A stretch of DNA of 8,436 nt from an uncultured Oscillospiraceae bacterium (lineage in GTDB: Bacteria; Bacillota; Clostridia; Oscillospirales; Acutalibacteraceae). The notes beneath the pieces were generated by a model. That model searched no databases. It was not told the origin of the DNA and saw only the letters and a list, made by a program, of their open reading frames with translations. The position numbers and the translations under genes are program-made. The stretch is from assembly GCA_900554535.1 (NCBI GenBank), contig USIA01000078.1, forward strand, positions 1 through 8,436, read 5' to 3'. Positions 1 to 5,811 of the stretch are shown one piece after another (positions within the stretch are counted from its first letter, which is position 1; each line of letters begins with the position of its first letter).

Positions 1-644
1 AAAATAGGACTTTCGCGCAATTCTGACAGCAGCTTCTTTTCCCGCCGTGAGACCTGCACTTGTGTCATGCCAAGTTGTTTGCCTGTCTCCGATTGCGTCT
101 GATGCCGGAAATAGCGAAAATACAGCAACTGGCGGTCCCGTGCCGGAAGCGTATCCATCACCTGGTGCAGACTCAAGATATCCGTCAGCGCTTCCTCGCA
201 TGCCTCATCTGCCAGATCAATATTGGCGCCATCCTCCGGCGCCGTCAAGGAAACCGGCGCCTGCCCTGCCGCCATGGCCTGCGCCGCTTCTTCTGGTTCG
301 ATCCCCAATTGCTCCGCCAGTTCGCTCACCGTCGGCGCACGTCCATGCTGCGCGGCAAAAGCAGCCGCTTCTTTTGACGCTTTTCGTGACAGGTCCCGAA
401 TTCCACGGCTGACCTTGACCGCTCCACCTTCCCGGAACAGACGGCGGACTTCGCCGAGGATCACGGGCACGGCATACGTTGAAAAACGCAGACCACGACT
501 CTCATCAAACCGGTCGGCTGCCTGGATCAGCCCAACGCACGCTGCCTGATAAAGATCATCATATTCAATACCACGCCCACGAAATCGTGCCGCACAGGCA
601 CGCGCCAGTCCCAGGTTCTGCTGAACGCGTTCTTCCCTATCCAT
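1..644 (-). CDS. sigF: RNA polymerase sporulation sigma factor SigF, 3' end cut by window edge
   Basis: Forespore-specific sigma factor of the sigma-70 family, third gene of the spoIIA operon. I translated 214 codons with no stop before the left edge. Region 2 is at about residues 12-72 (DDLYQAACVGLI, then RFSTYAVPVILGEVRR). A region 3-like stretch runs about 78-120. Region 4 covers about 163-210, with a helix-turn-helix at QTQSETGKQLGMTQVQVSR. The closest match I know is B. subtilis SigF, whose sequence ends shortly after this point, so only a few residues should be missing. The ATG at 644 overlaps the end of spoIIAB by 8 nt (ATGGATAG) and has no clear Shine-Dalgarno, which suggests translational coupling. 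Compared with B. subtilis, about 30 N-terminal residues before region 2.1 are absent, and the frame upstream encodes nothing resembling them. Position after spoIIAB favours SigF over SigG. Confidence 0.94.
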   Translation of the reverse strand, partial: MDREERVQQNLGLARACAARFRGRGIEYDDLYQAACVGLIQAADRFDESRGLRFSTYAVPVILGEVRRLFREGGAVKVSRGIRDLSRKASKEAAAFAAQHGRAPTVSELAEQLGIEPEEAAQAMAAGQAPVSLTAPEDGANIDLADEACEEALTDILSLHQVMDTLPARDRQLLYFRYFRHQTQSETGKQLGMTQVQVSRREKKLLSELRESPI

Positions 645-1080
645 TGGTATGTATGCGCGGGGAGAAGGTTTTTTCCATCGTGACGGTAGTGCCTTGTCCG
701 GGCTTGCTCTGCACACGAAGCTTGTCCATAAAACTCTGCATCACGGCAAACCCGAGGCCCGCACGCTCATCGCCCGCCGTGGTATACAACGGCTCCATGG
801 CTTGCTGGATATCTTCGATTCCGCAGCCGCGGTCCCGGATGCGGATGACCACCCGCTGGTTTTCATAGATCATGCAATCGATATAGATCATACCAATTGT
901 ATCGCGGTAGCCGTGCACGATACAATTTGTGACCGCCTCGGAGACGGCGGTTTTCATGTCGCAAAGTTCATCGAGCGTCGGGTCAAGCTGCGCGACGAAC
1001 GTCGCCACGGATGCGCGCGCAAATGCCTCGTTCGCGCTGACGCTCGGAAAGCGCAGGTGCATTTCATTGATCGATTTCAT
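637..1080 (-). CDS. spoIIAB: Anti-sigma F factor / serine kinase SpoIIAB
   Basis: Cytoplasmic 147-aa anti-sigma factor and protein kinase. It binds SigF, and with ATP it phosphorylates SpoIIAA. It carries the GHKL (Bergerat) ATP fold: N box SEAVTNCIVHGY with Glu48 and Asn52 (equivalent to E46/N50 of B. subtilis), G1 box DRGCGI at 83-88, an ATP lid around 96-108 and G2 box GLGFAVM at 108-114. The N-terminal segment NEAFARASVATF keeps the arginine (Arg22) matching Arg20 of the B. subtilis protein. Length and sequence match the family closely from end to end. The ATG lies inside the last codons of spoIIAA (17-nt overlap) and is preceded by a strong AAAGGAGG at 1090-1097, so its own initiation is efficient. 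Its stop overlaps the sigF start. Confidence 0.97.
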   Translation of the reverse strand: MKSINEMHLRFPSVSANEAFARASVATFVAQLDPTLDELCDMKTAVSEAVTNCIVHGYRDTIGMIYIDCMIYENQRVVIRIRDRGCGIEDIQQAMEPLYTTAGDERAGLGFAVMQSFMDKLRVQSKPGQGTTVTMEKTFSPRIHTNG

Positions 1081-1423
1081 AAAGTTTCCCCTCCTTTACA
1101 ACGTCACACAGGGTATTCAGCCCCGCCAAAGAGACAATCCGCTCGAGTTTCGGCGGGATATTCTGCACAATGACGCGGCCGTTCCAGTTGGCAAGCAGCT
1201 TGCAGCGGCCCATAATCAGGCCTATGCCGGAGCTGTCCATAAACTGCACGCCTGAAAAATCCAACACCAGGCGCGCCGGATGCACACGCACCGCTGTGTC
1301 ATCGATGGTCTCCCGCATTTCGCGTGCCGTATGATGATCAATTTCACCGGTGAGCAGCGCTGTCAGCGTGCCATCCTTTAATGTCAGCCGCACCGGGCCG
1401 CAATGCTCTCGATTTTCTTCCAT
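1064..1423 (-). CDS. spoIIAA: Anti-sigma F factor antagonist SpoIIAA
   Basis: STAS-domain anti-anti-sigma factor of 119 aa. Its unphosphorylated form attacks the SpoIIAB-SigF complex and frees SigF, and SpoIIAB inactivates it by serine phosphorylation. Visible signatures are LTGEIDHHTA at about 24-33 and FMDSSGIGLIMGR at 61-73. Ser64 aligns with the phosphorylated Ser58 of B. subtilis SpoIIAA. I chose the ATG at 1423 because AAAGGAAG sits just upstream (1430-1437) and because the protein then starts a few residues before the STAS fold, as in relatives. An in-frame ATG at 1474 would add 17 lysine-rich residues that the family lacks. The gene is the first of a three-gene operon with overlapping frames, beginning 60 nt after the htpG terminator. 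Confidence 0.96.
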   Translation of the reverse strand: MEENREHCGPVRLTLKDGTLTALLTGEIDHHTAREMRETIDDTAVRVHPARLVLDFSGVQFMDSSGIGLIMGRCKLLANWNGRVIVQNIPPKLERIVSLAGLNTLCDVVKEGKLYEIDQ

Positions 1424-1429
1424 ACGTTT

Positions 1430-1437
1430 CTTCCTTT
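1430..1437 (-). promoter_or_regulatory. Ribosome binding site fixing the spoIIAA start
   Basis: The minus strand reads AAAGGAAG, then six bases, then ATG at 1423. This supports the shorter SpoIIAA start over the in-frame ATG at 1474, which has no such site. Confidence 0.75.
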
Positions 1438-1482
1438 CCATAAGCGCCGTATACTTGGCGCCGATTTTCTGCAAGTGCGTAT

Positions 1483-1515
1483 AAAAAACCCCCTACCCTT
1501 ACAGGATAGGGGGTT
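1483..1515 (-). terminator. Rho-independent terminator of htpG
   Basis: On the minus strand AACCCCCTATCC and GGGTAGGGGGTT form a 12-bp stem with one G-U pair around a 5-nt loop, followed by a run of T (six in all, two of them inside the stem). There is no T-run on the plus side, so it acts on minus-strand transcripts only. It lies 67 nt past the htpG stop and isolates the heat-shock gene from the spoIIA operon. Confidence 0.88.
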
Positions 1516-1538
1516 GCATGTGCAAATTTGAGTCAAAT
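1514..1538. repeat. Two adjacent short palindromes beside the terminator
   Basis: TTGCATGTGCAA (1514-1525) is a 5+2+5 inverted repeat. ATTTGAGTCAAAT (1526-1538) is a perfect 6+1+6 inverted repeat directly next to it. Both sit in the htpG 3' untranslated region. They could be protein sites, RNA structure or chance, and nothing decides between these. Confidence 0.3.
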
Positions 1539-1581
1539 CTGTCGTACAGTTCTGCCTAAACGTCAAACGCGCTGTTTTCTC

Positions 1582-3492
1582 TTATTCTCCGACCATCAAA
1601 TCGCACACCGCGTTGCTGAACGTAACTGGATCCGCAATGGATACGCCTTCAATCAAAAGCGCCTGGTTATACAGCAGATCTGCATACTTCTTGAGTTTGT
1701 CCTGATCGTTCTGATAAAGGCCGCGCAGCTTCTCGAAGATCGGGTGGTTCGCGTTGATCTCGAGCACGCGCTGCGCCTTGACGGGCTGGTCCTTCTCCGC
1801 GCCGGGCATCGAATTGAGGATCTTCTCCATCTCGAGCGACAGCGGGCCGCCGGCCGACAGGCACACGGGGTGGCTCTTCAATTTCGTCGAGAGGATGACC
1901 TGCTGCACCTGACCGTTGAGAGCATCCTTCATGAAATTGAGCATGTCCTTATTCTCTTCGACCTGCTTTTTCGCAGCTTCCTTTTCCTCTTCGGTCTCCA
2001 GGCCGAGATCCTCCGCGGAAACGGACCGGAACTCCTTGCCGTCGTAATTCATCATGACGCGCAGGGCGAATTCGTCGACTTCGTCAGTCAGATACAGAAT
2101 CTCATAATCGCGATCCTTGAGCGTTTCGGTCTGCGGCAGCATATCGATTTTTGCGATGGATTCGCCGGCTGCATAATAAATATACTTCTGGTCTTCCTTC
2201 ATGCGGGAAACGTACTCTTTGAAGGTGACCATCTTCTTTTCCTTGCTGGAATAGAAGAGCAGCAAATCCTGCAGCAGGTCCTTGTGCATGCCGTAATCGC
2301 TATAGACACCATATTTTAGCTGCAGGCCAAACGCCTTAAAGAACTGCTCGTACTTTTCGCGGTCATTGTTGAGCATGGACTCCAGCTCGGACTTGATCTT
2401 CTTCTCCAGGCGGCTGGCGATCAGATGCAGCTGGCGGTCATGCTGGAGCATTTCGCGGGAAATGTTCAGGCTGAGATCCTGGCTGTCGACCAGACCGCGT
2501 ACAAAGCTGAAATGGTCCGGCAGCAGATCCGCGCATTTGTCCATAATCAAAACGCCGTTGGAATACAGCTGCAAGCCCTTTTCATATTCTTTTGTATAAT
2601 AATCAAAGCTCGCATGCGCCGGAATGAAAAGCAGAGCATTGTAGGTGGCCACGCCTTCCGCGTTGCTGTGGATCACGCGCAGCGGGTTCTCGTAATCGCC
2701 AAACTTGCTCTTATAGAAATTGTTGTACTCTTCCTCGGTGATCTCGTTTTTATTCTTGCGCCAGAGCGGCACCATGGAGTTGAGTGTCTCCACTTCCGTA
2801 TAGTCCTCGTACTCCGGCTTGTAATCCTCCGGAGCATTTTCCGGTTTCGGCTTCTGGCGGCTTTTTTGCATCGGCATGCGGATGGGATAGCGGATGTAAT
2901 CGCTGTATTTTTTCACCAGCGACTTGATGCGGTACTGATCGAGGAATTCGTCGTAATTTTCGTCGTCCGTATTGTCTTTGATATCCAGGGTAATGCGCGT
3001 GCCGTGGCCGTCCTTTTCGCAGGGCTCGACGGTATAGCCCTCCGCTCCGCTGCTCTCCCATTTCCAGGCCTCGTCGCTGCCATAGGCGCGGCTTTCCACT
3101 GTGACGTGTTTTGCCACCATAAACGCCGCGTAGAAGCCCACGCCGAACTGGCCGATGATCTCCACGCCGTCTTTCTGCTCATTTTCCTTCTTGAAATCCA
3201 GGGAACCGGACTTCGCAATGGTGCCCAGGTTTTTCTCCAATTCATCTTTTGTCATGCCGCAGCCATTGTCTTCGATGATCAGGCGGCGGTTGTCTTTCTC
3301 CAGCGTCAAGCTGATGGCGAAATCGTCGCGGTTGAGGCCGGTGTCGCCATCCTGGAGTGTCTTGTAATAGAGCTTGTCGATGGCATCGCTCGCGTTGCTG
3401 ATCAGCTCGCGCAGGAAAATCTCCTTGTGCGTATAAATCGAATTGATCATCAGGTCGAGCAGGCGTTTCGACTCTGCTTTAAATTGCTTCAT
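1582..3492 (-). CDS. htpG: Molecular chaperone HtpG (Hsp90 family)
   Basis: Cytosolic ATP-dependent chaperone homodimer, 636 aa, the usual bacterial length. The N-terminal Bergerat ATPase domain shows ELISNASDA at 29-37 (catalytic Glu29 and Mg-binding Asn33), the DNGCGM lid-side motif at 75-80, GQFGVGFYAAF at 114-124 and HGTRITL at about 163-169. A short charged insert follows at about 210-235. The middle domain has the LNISRE loop (Arg346), whose arginine contacts the ATP gamma-phosphate in this family. The C-terminal dimerisation domain reaches the stop. The ATG is preceded by AAGAGG about 9 nt upstream. The gene has its own promoter and a CIRCE operator, and its own terminator, so it is a monocistronic HrcA-type heat-shock gene. 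I see no frameshift or missing catalytic residue. Confidence 0.98.
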   Translation of the reverse strand: MKQFKAESKRLLDLMINSIYTHKEIFLRELISNASDAIDKLYYKTLQDGDTGLNRDDFAISLTLEKDNRRLIIEDNGCGMTKDELEKNLGTIAKSGSLDFKKENEQKDGVEIIGQFGVGFYAAFMVAKHVTVESRAYGSDEAWKWESSGAEGYTVEPCEKDGHGTRITLDIKDNTDDENYDEFLDQYRIKSLVKKYSDYIRYPIRMPMQKSRQKPKPENAPEDYKPEYEDYTEVETLNSMVPLWRKNKNEITEEEYNNFYKSKFGDYENPLRVIHSNAEGVATYNALLFIPAHASFDYYTKEYEKGLQLYSNGVLIMDKCADLLPDHFSFVRGLVDSQDLSLNISREMLQHDRQLHLIASRLEKKIKSELESMLNNDREKYEQFFKAFGLQLKYGVYSDYGMHKDLLQDLLLFYSSKEKKMVTFKEYVSRMKEDQKYIYYAAGESIAKIDMLPQTETLKDRDYEILYLTDEVDEFALRVMMNYDGKEFRSVSAEDLGLETEEEKEAAKKQVEENKDMLNFMKDALNGQVQQVILSTKLKSHPVCLSAGGPLSLEMEKILNSMPGAEKDQPVKAQRVLEINANHPIFEKLRGLYQNDQDKLKKYADLLYNQALLIEGVSIADPVTFSNAVCDLMVGE

Positions 3493-3517
3493 GGATATGC
3501 GCCTCTTGTTTTGAGTT

Positions 3518-3544
3518 TTAGCACTCGCTTGCTACAAGTGCTAA
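3518..3544 (-). promoter_or_regulatory. CIRCE operator (HrcA binding site) upstream of htpG
   Basis: The plus strand reads TTAGCACTC, nine spacer bases, then AAGTGCTAA. The CIRCE consensus is TTAGCACTC-N9-GAGTGCTAA, so 17 of 18 arm positions match and the spacer is exact. It starts 5 bp downstream of the -10 box, where a bound HrcA repressor would block initiation. This is established for groE and dnaK operons of Gram-positive bacteria, and HrcA control of htpG is inferred from the site. Confidence 0.93.
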
Positions 3545-3548
3545 AAAT

Positions 3549-3577
3549 ATTGTAGCGCATTCGCTGGCAAAATTCAA
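3549..3577 (-). promoter_or_regulatory. Sigma-A-type promoter of htpG
   Basis: On the minus strand, TTGAAT (3577-3572), a 17-bp spacer and TACAAT (3554-3549). The predicted start of transcription falls at about 3542, within the upstream arm of the CIRCE element. Confidence 0.8.
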
Positions 3578-3703
3578 TGAATAAACTATGAACATTATGC
3601 AAAAGCGGCGCGGGGAAGGTGTGTGGTCAACTGTTGCATGGTCCCACAGTCCCCTTTTGACGCACAGGCACACGGGCCCTCCTTATGGTGGAGACATCGA
3701 GCT

Positions 3704-3916
3704 CTATTCATCCATTCCATCGAGGAGTTCATCGTAACTGACGTGATAAAGTTTCGCCAGCTTACAGAGCGTAGGCAGACGTGGGCAGGACGCGCCCGTC
3801 TCGTAATAGGCATATGACGAGCGTGTGATTCCCAGCTGATCTGCGACCTGCTGCTGGCTCCATCCAAGTTGTTCACGGCACTGACGAAGCCGCTGCCCAA
3901 GCAAAATTCTGTCCAT
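3704..3916 (-). CDS. Small XRE-family (Cro/CI-type) transcriptional regulator
   Basis: A 70-aa single-domain DNA-binding protein with no extra sensor domain. The HTH_3 fold runs from about residue 5 to 65. Helix 2 is SQQQVADQLGI (20-30), the recognition helix is in TRSSYAYYETG (31-41), and the closing helices include LCKLAKLYHVSYDELLDG. The ATG at 3916 follows an AAGGAAGGGGGG ribosome site. Proteins of this size and type are usually repressors from phages, integrative elements or toxin-antitoxin pairs, but many are ordinary chromosomal genes. No toxin or phage gene is adjacent. A dyad and candidate promoter lie just upstream, which suggests autoregulation. No terminator is visible between its stop and the htpG promoter, so some read-through into htpG is possible. 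Target genes are unknown. Confidence 0.88.
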   Translation of the reverse strand: MDRILLGQRLRQCREQLGWSQQQVADQLGITRSSYAYYETGASCPRLPTLCKLAKLYHVSYDELLDGMDE

Positions 3917-3937
3917 TCGCGGACCCCCCTTCCTTAC

Positions 3938-3966
3938 AAAATACGCCTTTTCTAATAAAAAATCAA
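3938..3966 (-). promoter_or_regulatory. Candidate promoter of the XRE regulator
   Basis: On the minus strand, TTGATT (3966-3961), a 17-bp spacer and TATTTT (3943-3938). Transcription would start about 15 nt before the ATG, placing the ribosome site at the very 5' end. The region is AT-rich, so chance matches are likely. Confidence 0.4.
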
Positions 3967-3968
3967 CT

Positions 3969-3993
3969 AAAACAATAGTCTTGCAATTGTTTT
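3969..3993. promoter_or_regulatory. Inverted repeat upstream of the XRE gene, possible operator
   Basis: AAAACAAT (3969-3976), nine bases, then ATTGTTTT (3986-3993): perfect 8-bp arms. It abuts the candidate -35 box of the XRE gene. XRE repressors commonly bind dyads of this size at their own promoters. The assignment is inference. Confidence 0.45.
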
Positions 3994-4341
3994 TTATTAT
4001 CTATGAACTCATTGGTATTCTAAAGTGAAGATCGAGAAAAAATGGACAGAGGAAGCCATACAGTAGATGCTGTTCGATTTTGGCCTGCTCCTAAAAGAAT
4101 CGCGGTGCGCCAGGCGCCCTCCCGCAACAGAAAGCAGCCTGCTGTCTGGGCGTAACGCGTTCATGATCAGCGCCCTATGAGCAAAACACGAAAACGCCCG
4201 CCTGGAATGTACATCCGCATGGCCCACCACAATTCGCTGGGTTATATAATGGGATTGGAAAACCGCCGTCCGTTATACCTCGACGATCTGACGCCAAGCC
4301 AATCAAAAGATGATCAATTGCCTGCGGCGGAAATTTCGTGC
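3994..4341. other. Stretch of about 350 bp without a supported gene; possible decayed plus-strand gene
   Basis: No RNA gene or convincing protein gene is visible. On the plus strand a frame from GTG 4025 gives VKIEKKWTEEAIQ, a TAG at 4064, then ATG 4067 in the same frame giving MLFDFGLLLKESR and 24 more residues to a stop at 4178. Another frame opens at ATG 4177 (MSKTRKRPPGMYIRMAHH and on) and would run into the 3' end of the CDF gene, through a terminator. Neither start has a Shine-Dalgarno. The look is that of a small gene broken by a stop and a frameshift, but I recognise no family, and random sequence could give this. On the minus strand nothing resembles a known protein. Confidence 0.25.
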
Positions 4342-4389
4342 AAAACGAAAAGGCCCTGGGATATCCGTGCAGACACCTCAGAGCCTTTT
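4342..4389 (-). terminator. Rho-independent terminator of the CDF transporter gene
   Basis: On the minus strand AAAAGGCTCTG pairs with CAGGGCCTTTT (one G-U pair). An inner GGTGTC/GATATC helix extends the stem, and the sequence then reads CGTTTTG. It starts 10 nt after the transporter stop codon. The opposite strand reads CCTTTTCATTTGTTTG, so weak termination of plus-strand transcripts is also possible. Confidence 0.82.
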
Positions 4390-4399
4390 CATTTGTTTG

Positions 4400-5650
4400 T
4401 TACTGATCTTCTTTTTGATCCGGATCTGCAAAAGCAGCCTGTTCCTTTTCCATGTTGCGCTCTTCGAGCAATTCCTCGTCGCGCGGCACATAGTTGCGGT
4501 CAATGGTGACCACGCAATAATAAGAGGGATCCAGCGCCTTAACCCCCTGGGCAATACGCGCCTGCAGATCTTTGCCGGAAAGCTGGCAGTCAAACGGGAC
4601 CGCCACGTCAAAAATCAGATTTGCGTGCGTTGGCCCCCACACGACGCGGAAATCATGCACCGTTGCCGTCGGCTCCACTGCCTTGACCATATCTTTCACC
4701 TGACGGCGCAGGTTATTGGTGCGCGGATCATCGACAATAATCGGGTCCATGTGGATGACCAGCTGAATGCCAAGGCCCGCACCGACCGTACGCTCGATGT
4801 TGTCGATCAAATCATGACTGACCAGGACATCCTGACGGGCATCGACTTCGCAGTGGATGCTGGCAAACCAGCGGTTCGGACCGTAATTGTGCACGGCCAG
4901 GTCGTGGACGCCAAGGATGCCGTCATATTCCATGATCCGATTGTAAATGGAATCCACCAGTTCCTTGCTGGGCGCTTGACCGAGCAGCGGGCCGCTCGTC
5001 TCGCGCACGAGCTGGATGCCTGTGATGAGCACGAGAATCGCGACAACAAGGCCTAAGTATCCATCCAGATTCACGCCCGTGCAGATTGTGACAATCACGC
5101 TGCCCAACACAGCCGCAGTGGCAAAAACGTCGTTGCGGCTATCCGCCGCGGTGGCCAACAGGGAAGTCGCGTTGATGCGCTTGGCGATGTTGCGGTAAAA
5201 CAGGCATTGCCACAGCTTGAGCAACATGGAGCCGATCAGGATGAAAATGGTCAGCGCGCCAGTCTGCGCCGCTTCCGGATGAAGGATTTTCCCGACCGCT
5301 TCCTGTATCAACTGTACGCCAACGATCAGAATCACAAAGGAGACGATCAAGCCGCTGATATACTCGATGCGTTGATGGCCAAAGGGATGTTCCGCATCCG
5401 CCGGCTTGCCCGCCAGCTTAAACCCAACCAGCGTGACAATGCTGGAGGCGGAATCCGAAAGGTTGTTGATGCCATCCGCCAAAATAGCCAGGCTGCCCGA
5501 CAGCATCCCTAAAAGCATTTTAAGGGCTGCCAGCAAGAGATTTGTGCAAATCCCCACAATCCCGGCAAATTTCCCGTAACGGCTGCGCACCTGCGGATCC
5601 TGCGTATGTTGATAGTCCTTCACAAAATGGCGTATCAAAAACGCCGTCAT
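4400..5650 (-). CDS. Cation diffusion facilitator transporter, probable Mn(II) exporter
   Basis: A 416-aa inner-membrane proton-coupled metal exporter of the CDF family. About six transmembrane helices lie at roughly 28-50, 53-78, 97-117, 131-152, 163-190 and 196-214. TM2 carries ADGINNLSD and TM5 carries ADSRND, giving an Asn62-x3-Asp66 / Asp170-x3-Asp174 metal site. In this family that NxxxD/DxxxD pattern marks manganese transporters such as MntE, whereas zinc members usually have histidine in these sites. HPFGHQRIEYISG (88-100) is the conserved cytoplasmic loop. The cytoplasmic tail has the usual dimer domain (about 226-306), then a second similar-sized domain (about 312-388) and an acidic end. 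I chose the ATG at 5650 because AGGGGG precedes it. The frame stays open upstream to 5797, but that would place coding sequence over a terminator. No clear promoter or Mn riboswitch is visible in the short leader. Confidence 0.93.
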   Translation of the reverse strand: MTAFLIRHFVKDYQHTQDPQVRSRYGKFAGIVGICTNLLLAALKMLLGMLSGSLAILADGINNLSDSASSIVTLVGFKLAGKPADAEHPFGHQRIEYISGLIVSFVILIVGVQLIQEAVGKILHPEAAQTGALTIFILIGSMLLKLWQCLFYRNIAKRINATSLLATAADSRNDVFATAAVLGSVIVTICTGVNLDGYLGLVVAILVLITGIQLVRETSGPLLGQAPSKELVDSIYNRIMEYDGILGVHDLAVHNYGPNRWFASIHCEVDARQDVLVSHDLIDNIERTVGAGLGIQLVIHMDPIIVDDPRTNNLRRQVKDMVKAVEPTATVHDFRVVWGPTHANLIFDVAVPFDCQLSGKDLQARIAQGVKALDPSYYCVVTIDRNYVPRDEELLEERNMEKEQAAFADPDQKEDQ

Positions 5651-5657
5651 ATGCTTT

Positions 5658-5663
5658 CCCCCT
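5658..5663 (-). promoter_or_regulatory. Ribosome binding site fixing the CDF transporter start
   Basis: The minus strand reads AGGGGG, seven bases, then ATG at 5650. This favours a 416-aa protein over the open 465-aa frame that begins at 5797. Confidence 0.65.
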
Positions 5664-5713
5664 GTCTCTTTATAATCTTTCAAAAGTTTGCCTGCACTAA
5701 TTTTCCTGAGAAT

Positions 5714-5739
5714 AAAAAATCCTCTCCGCAAAGGAGAGG
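5714..5739 (-). terminator. Rho-independent terminator of the corA-hydratase operon
   Basis: On the minus strand CCTCTCC, loop TTTGC, GGAGAGG (perfect 7-bp stem), then ATTTTTTATT. It lies about 72 nt past the hydratase stop and separates that operon from the CDF gene. Confidence 0.85.
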
Positions 5740-5811
5740 TTTCCCATTCCGGCGTACTGCATTGTGTTCTGTTATAACACATCCGCCGCAAAAACACAAG
5801 TGTATTTCGAA

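Noticed and set aside
1424..1474. Longer SpoIIAA start at 1474
   Set aside because: It adds 17 residues not seen in the family and bypasses the ribosome site at 1430-1437.
2425..3555. Plus-strand open frame of 376 codons, and others at 1528-2319, 4310-5056 and 7404-8255
   Set aside because: They are antisense to htpG, the CDF gene and ftsZ, whose protein families are certain. They have no plausible family, and open antisense frames are common opposite GC-rich genes.
3518..3673. A 51-codon minus-strand ORF from GTG 3673, with AAGGAGGG upstream and a hydrophobic C-terminal half
   Set aside because: It runs across the htpG promoter and ends in the CIRCE element. The hydrophobic stretch is explained by AT-rich promoter DNA. 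The ribosome-site match is good, so conservation would be needed to revive it.
3578..3703. Terminator after the XRE gene
   Set aside because: The only pairings are short (TGTGG/CCACA and CAAC-A-GTTG) and no T-run follows.
4070..4170. GC-rich dyads (for example AGAAAGCA-GCC-TGCTGTCT) as a tRNA, riboswitch or structured RNA
   Set aside because: There is no cloverleaf, anticodon arm, T-loop sequence or T-run, and no riboswitch core that I recognise.
4131..4441. Direct repeat AAAGCAGCCTG at 4131-4141 and 4431-4441
   Set aside because: An 11-base match is expected several times by chance in a window of this size. It flanks no element.
5651..5797. N-terminal extension of the CDF transporter to an ATG at 5797
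   Set aside because: It would translate the upstream terminator hairpin and gives no membrane or family-like sequence. The ATG at 5650 has a ribosome site.
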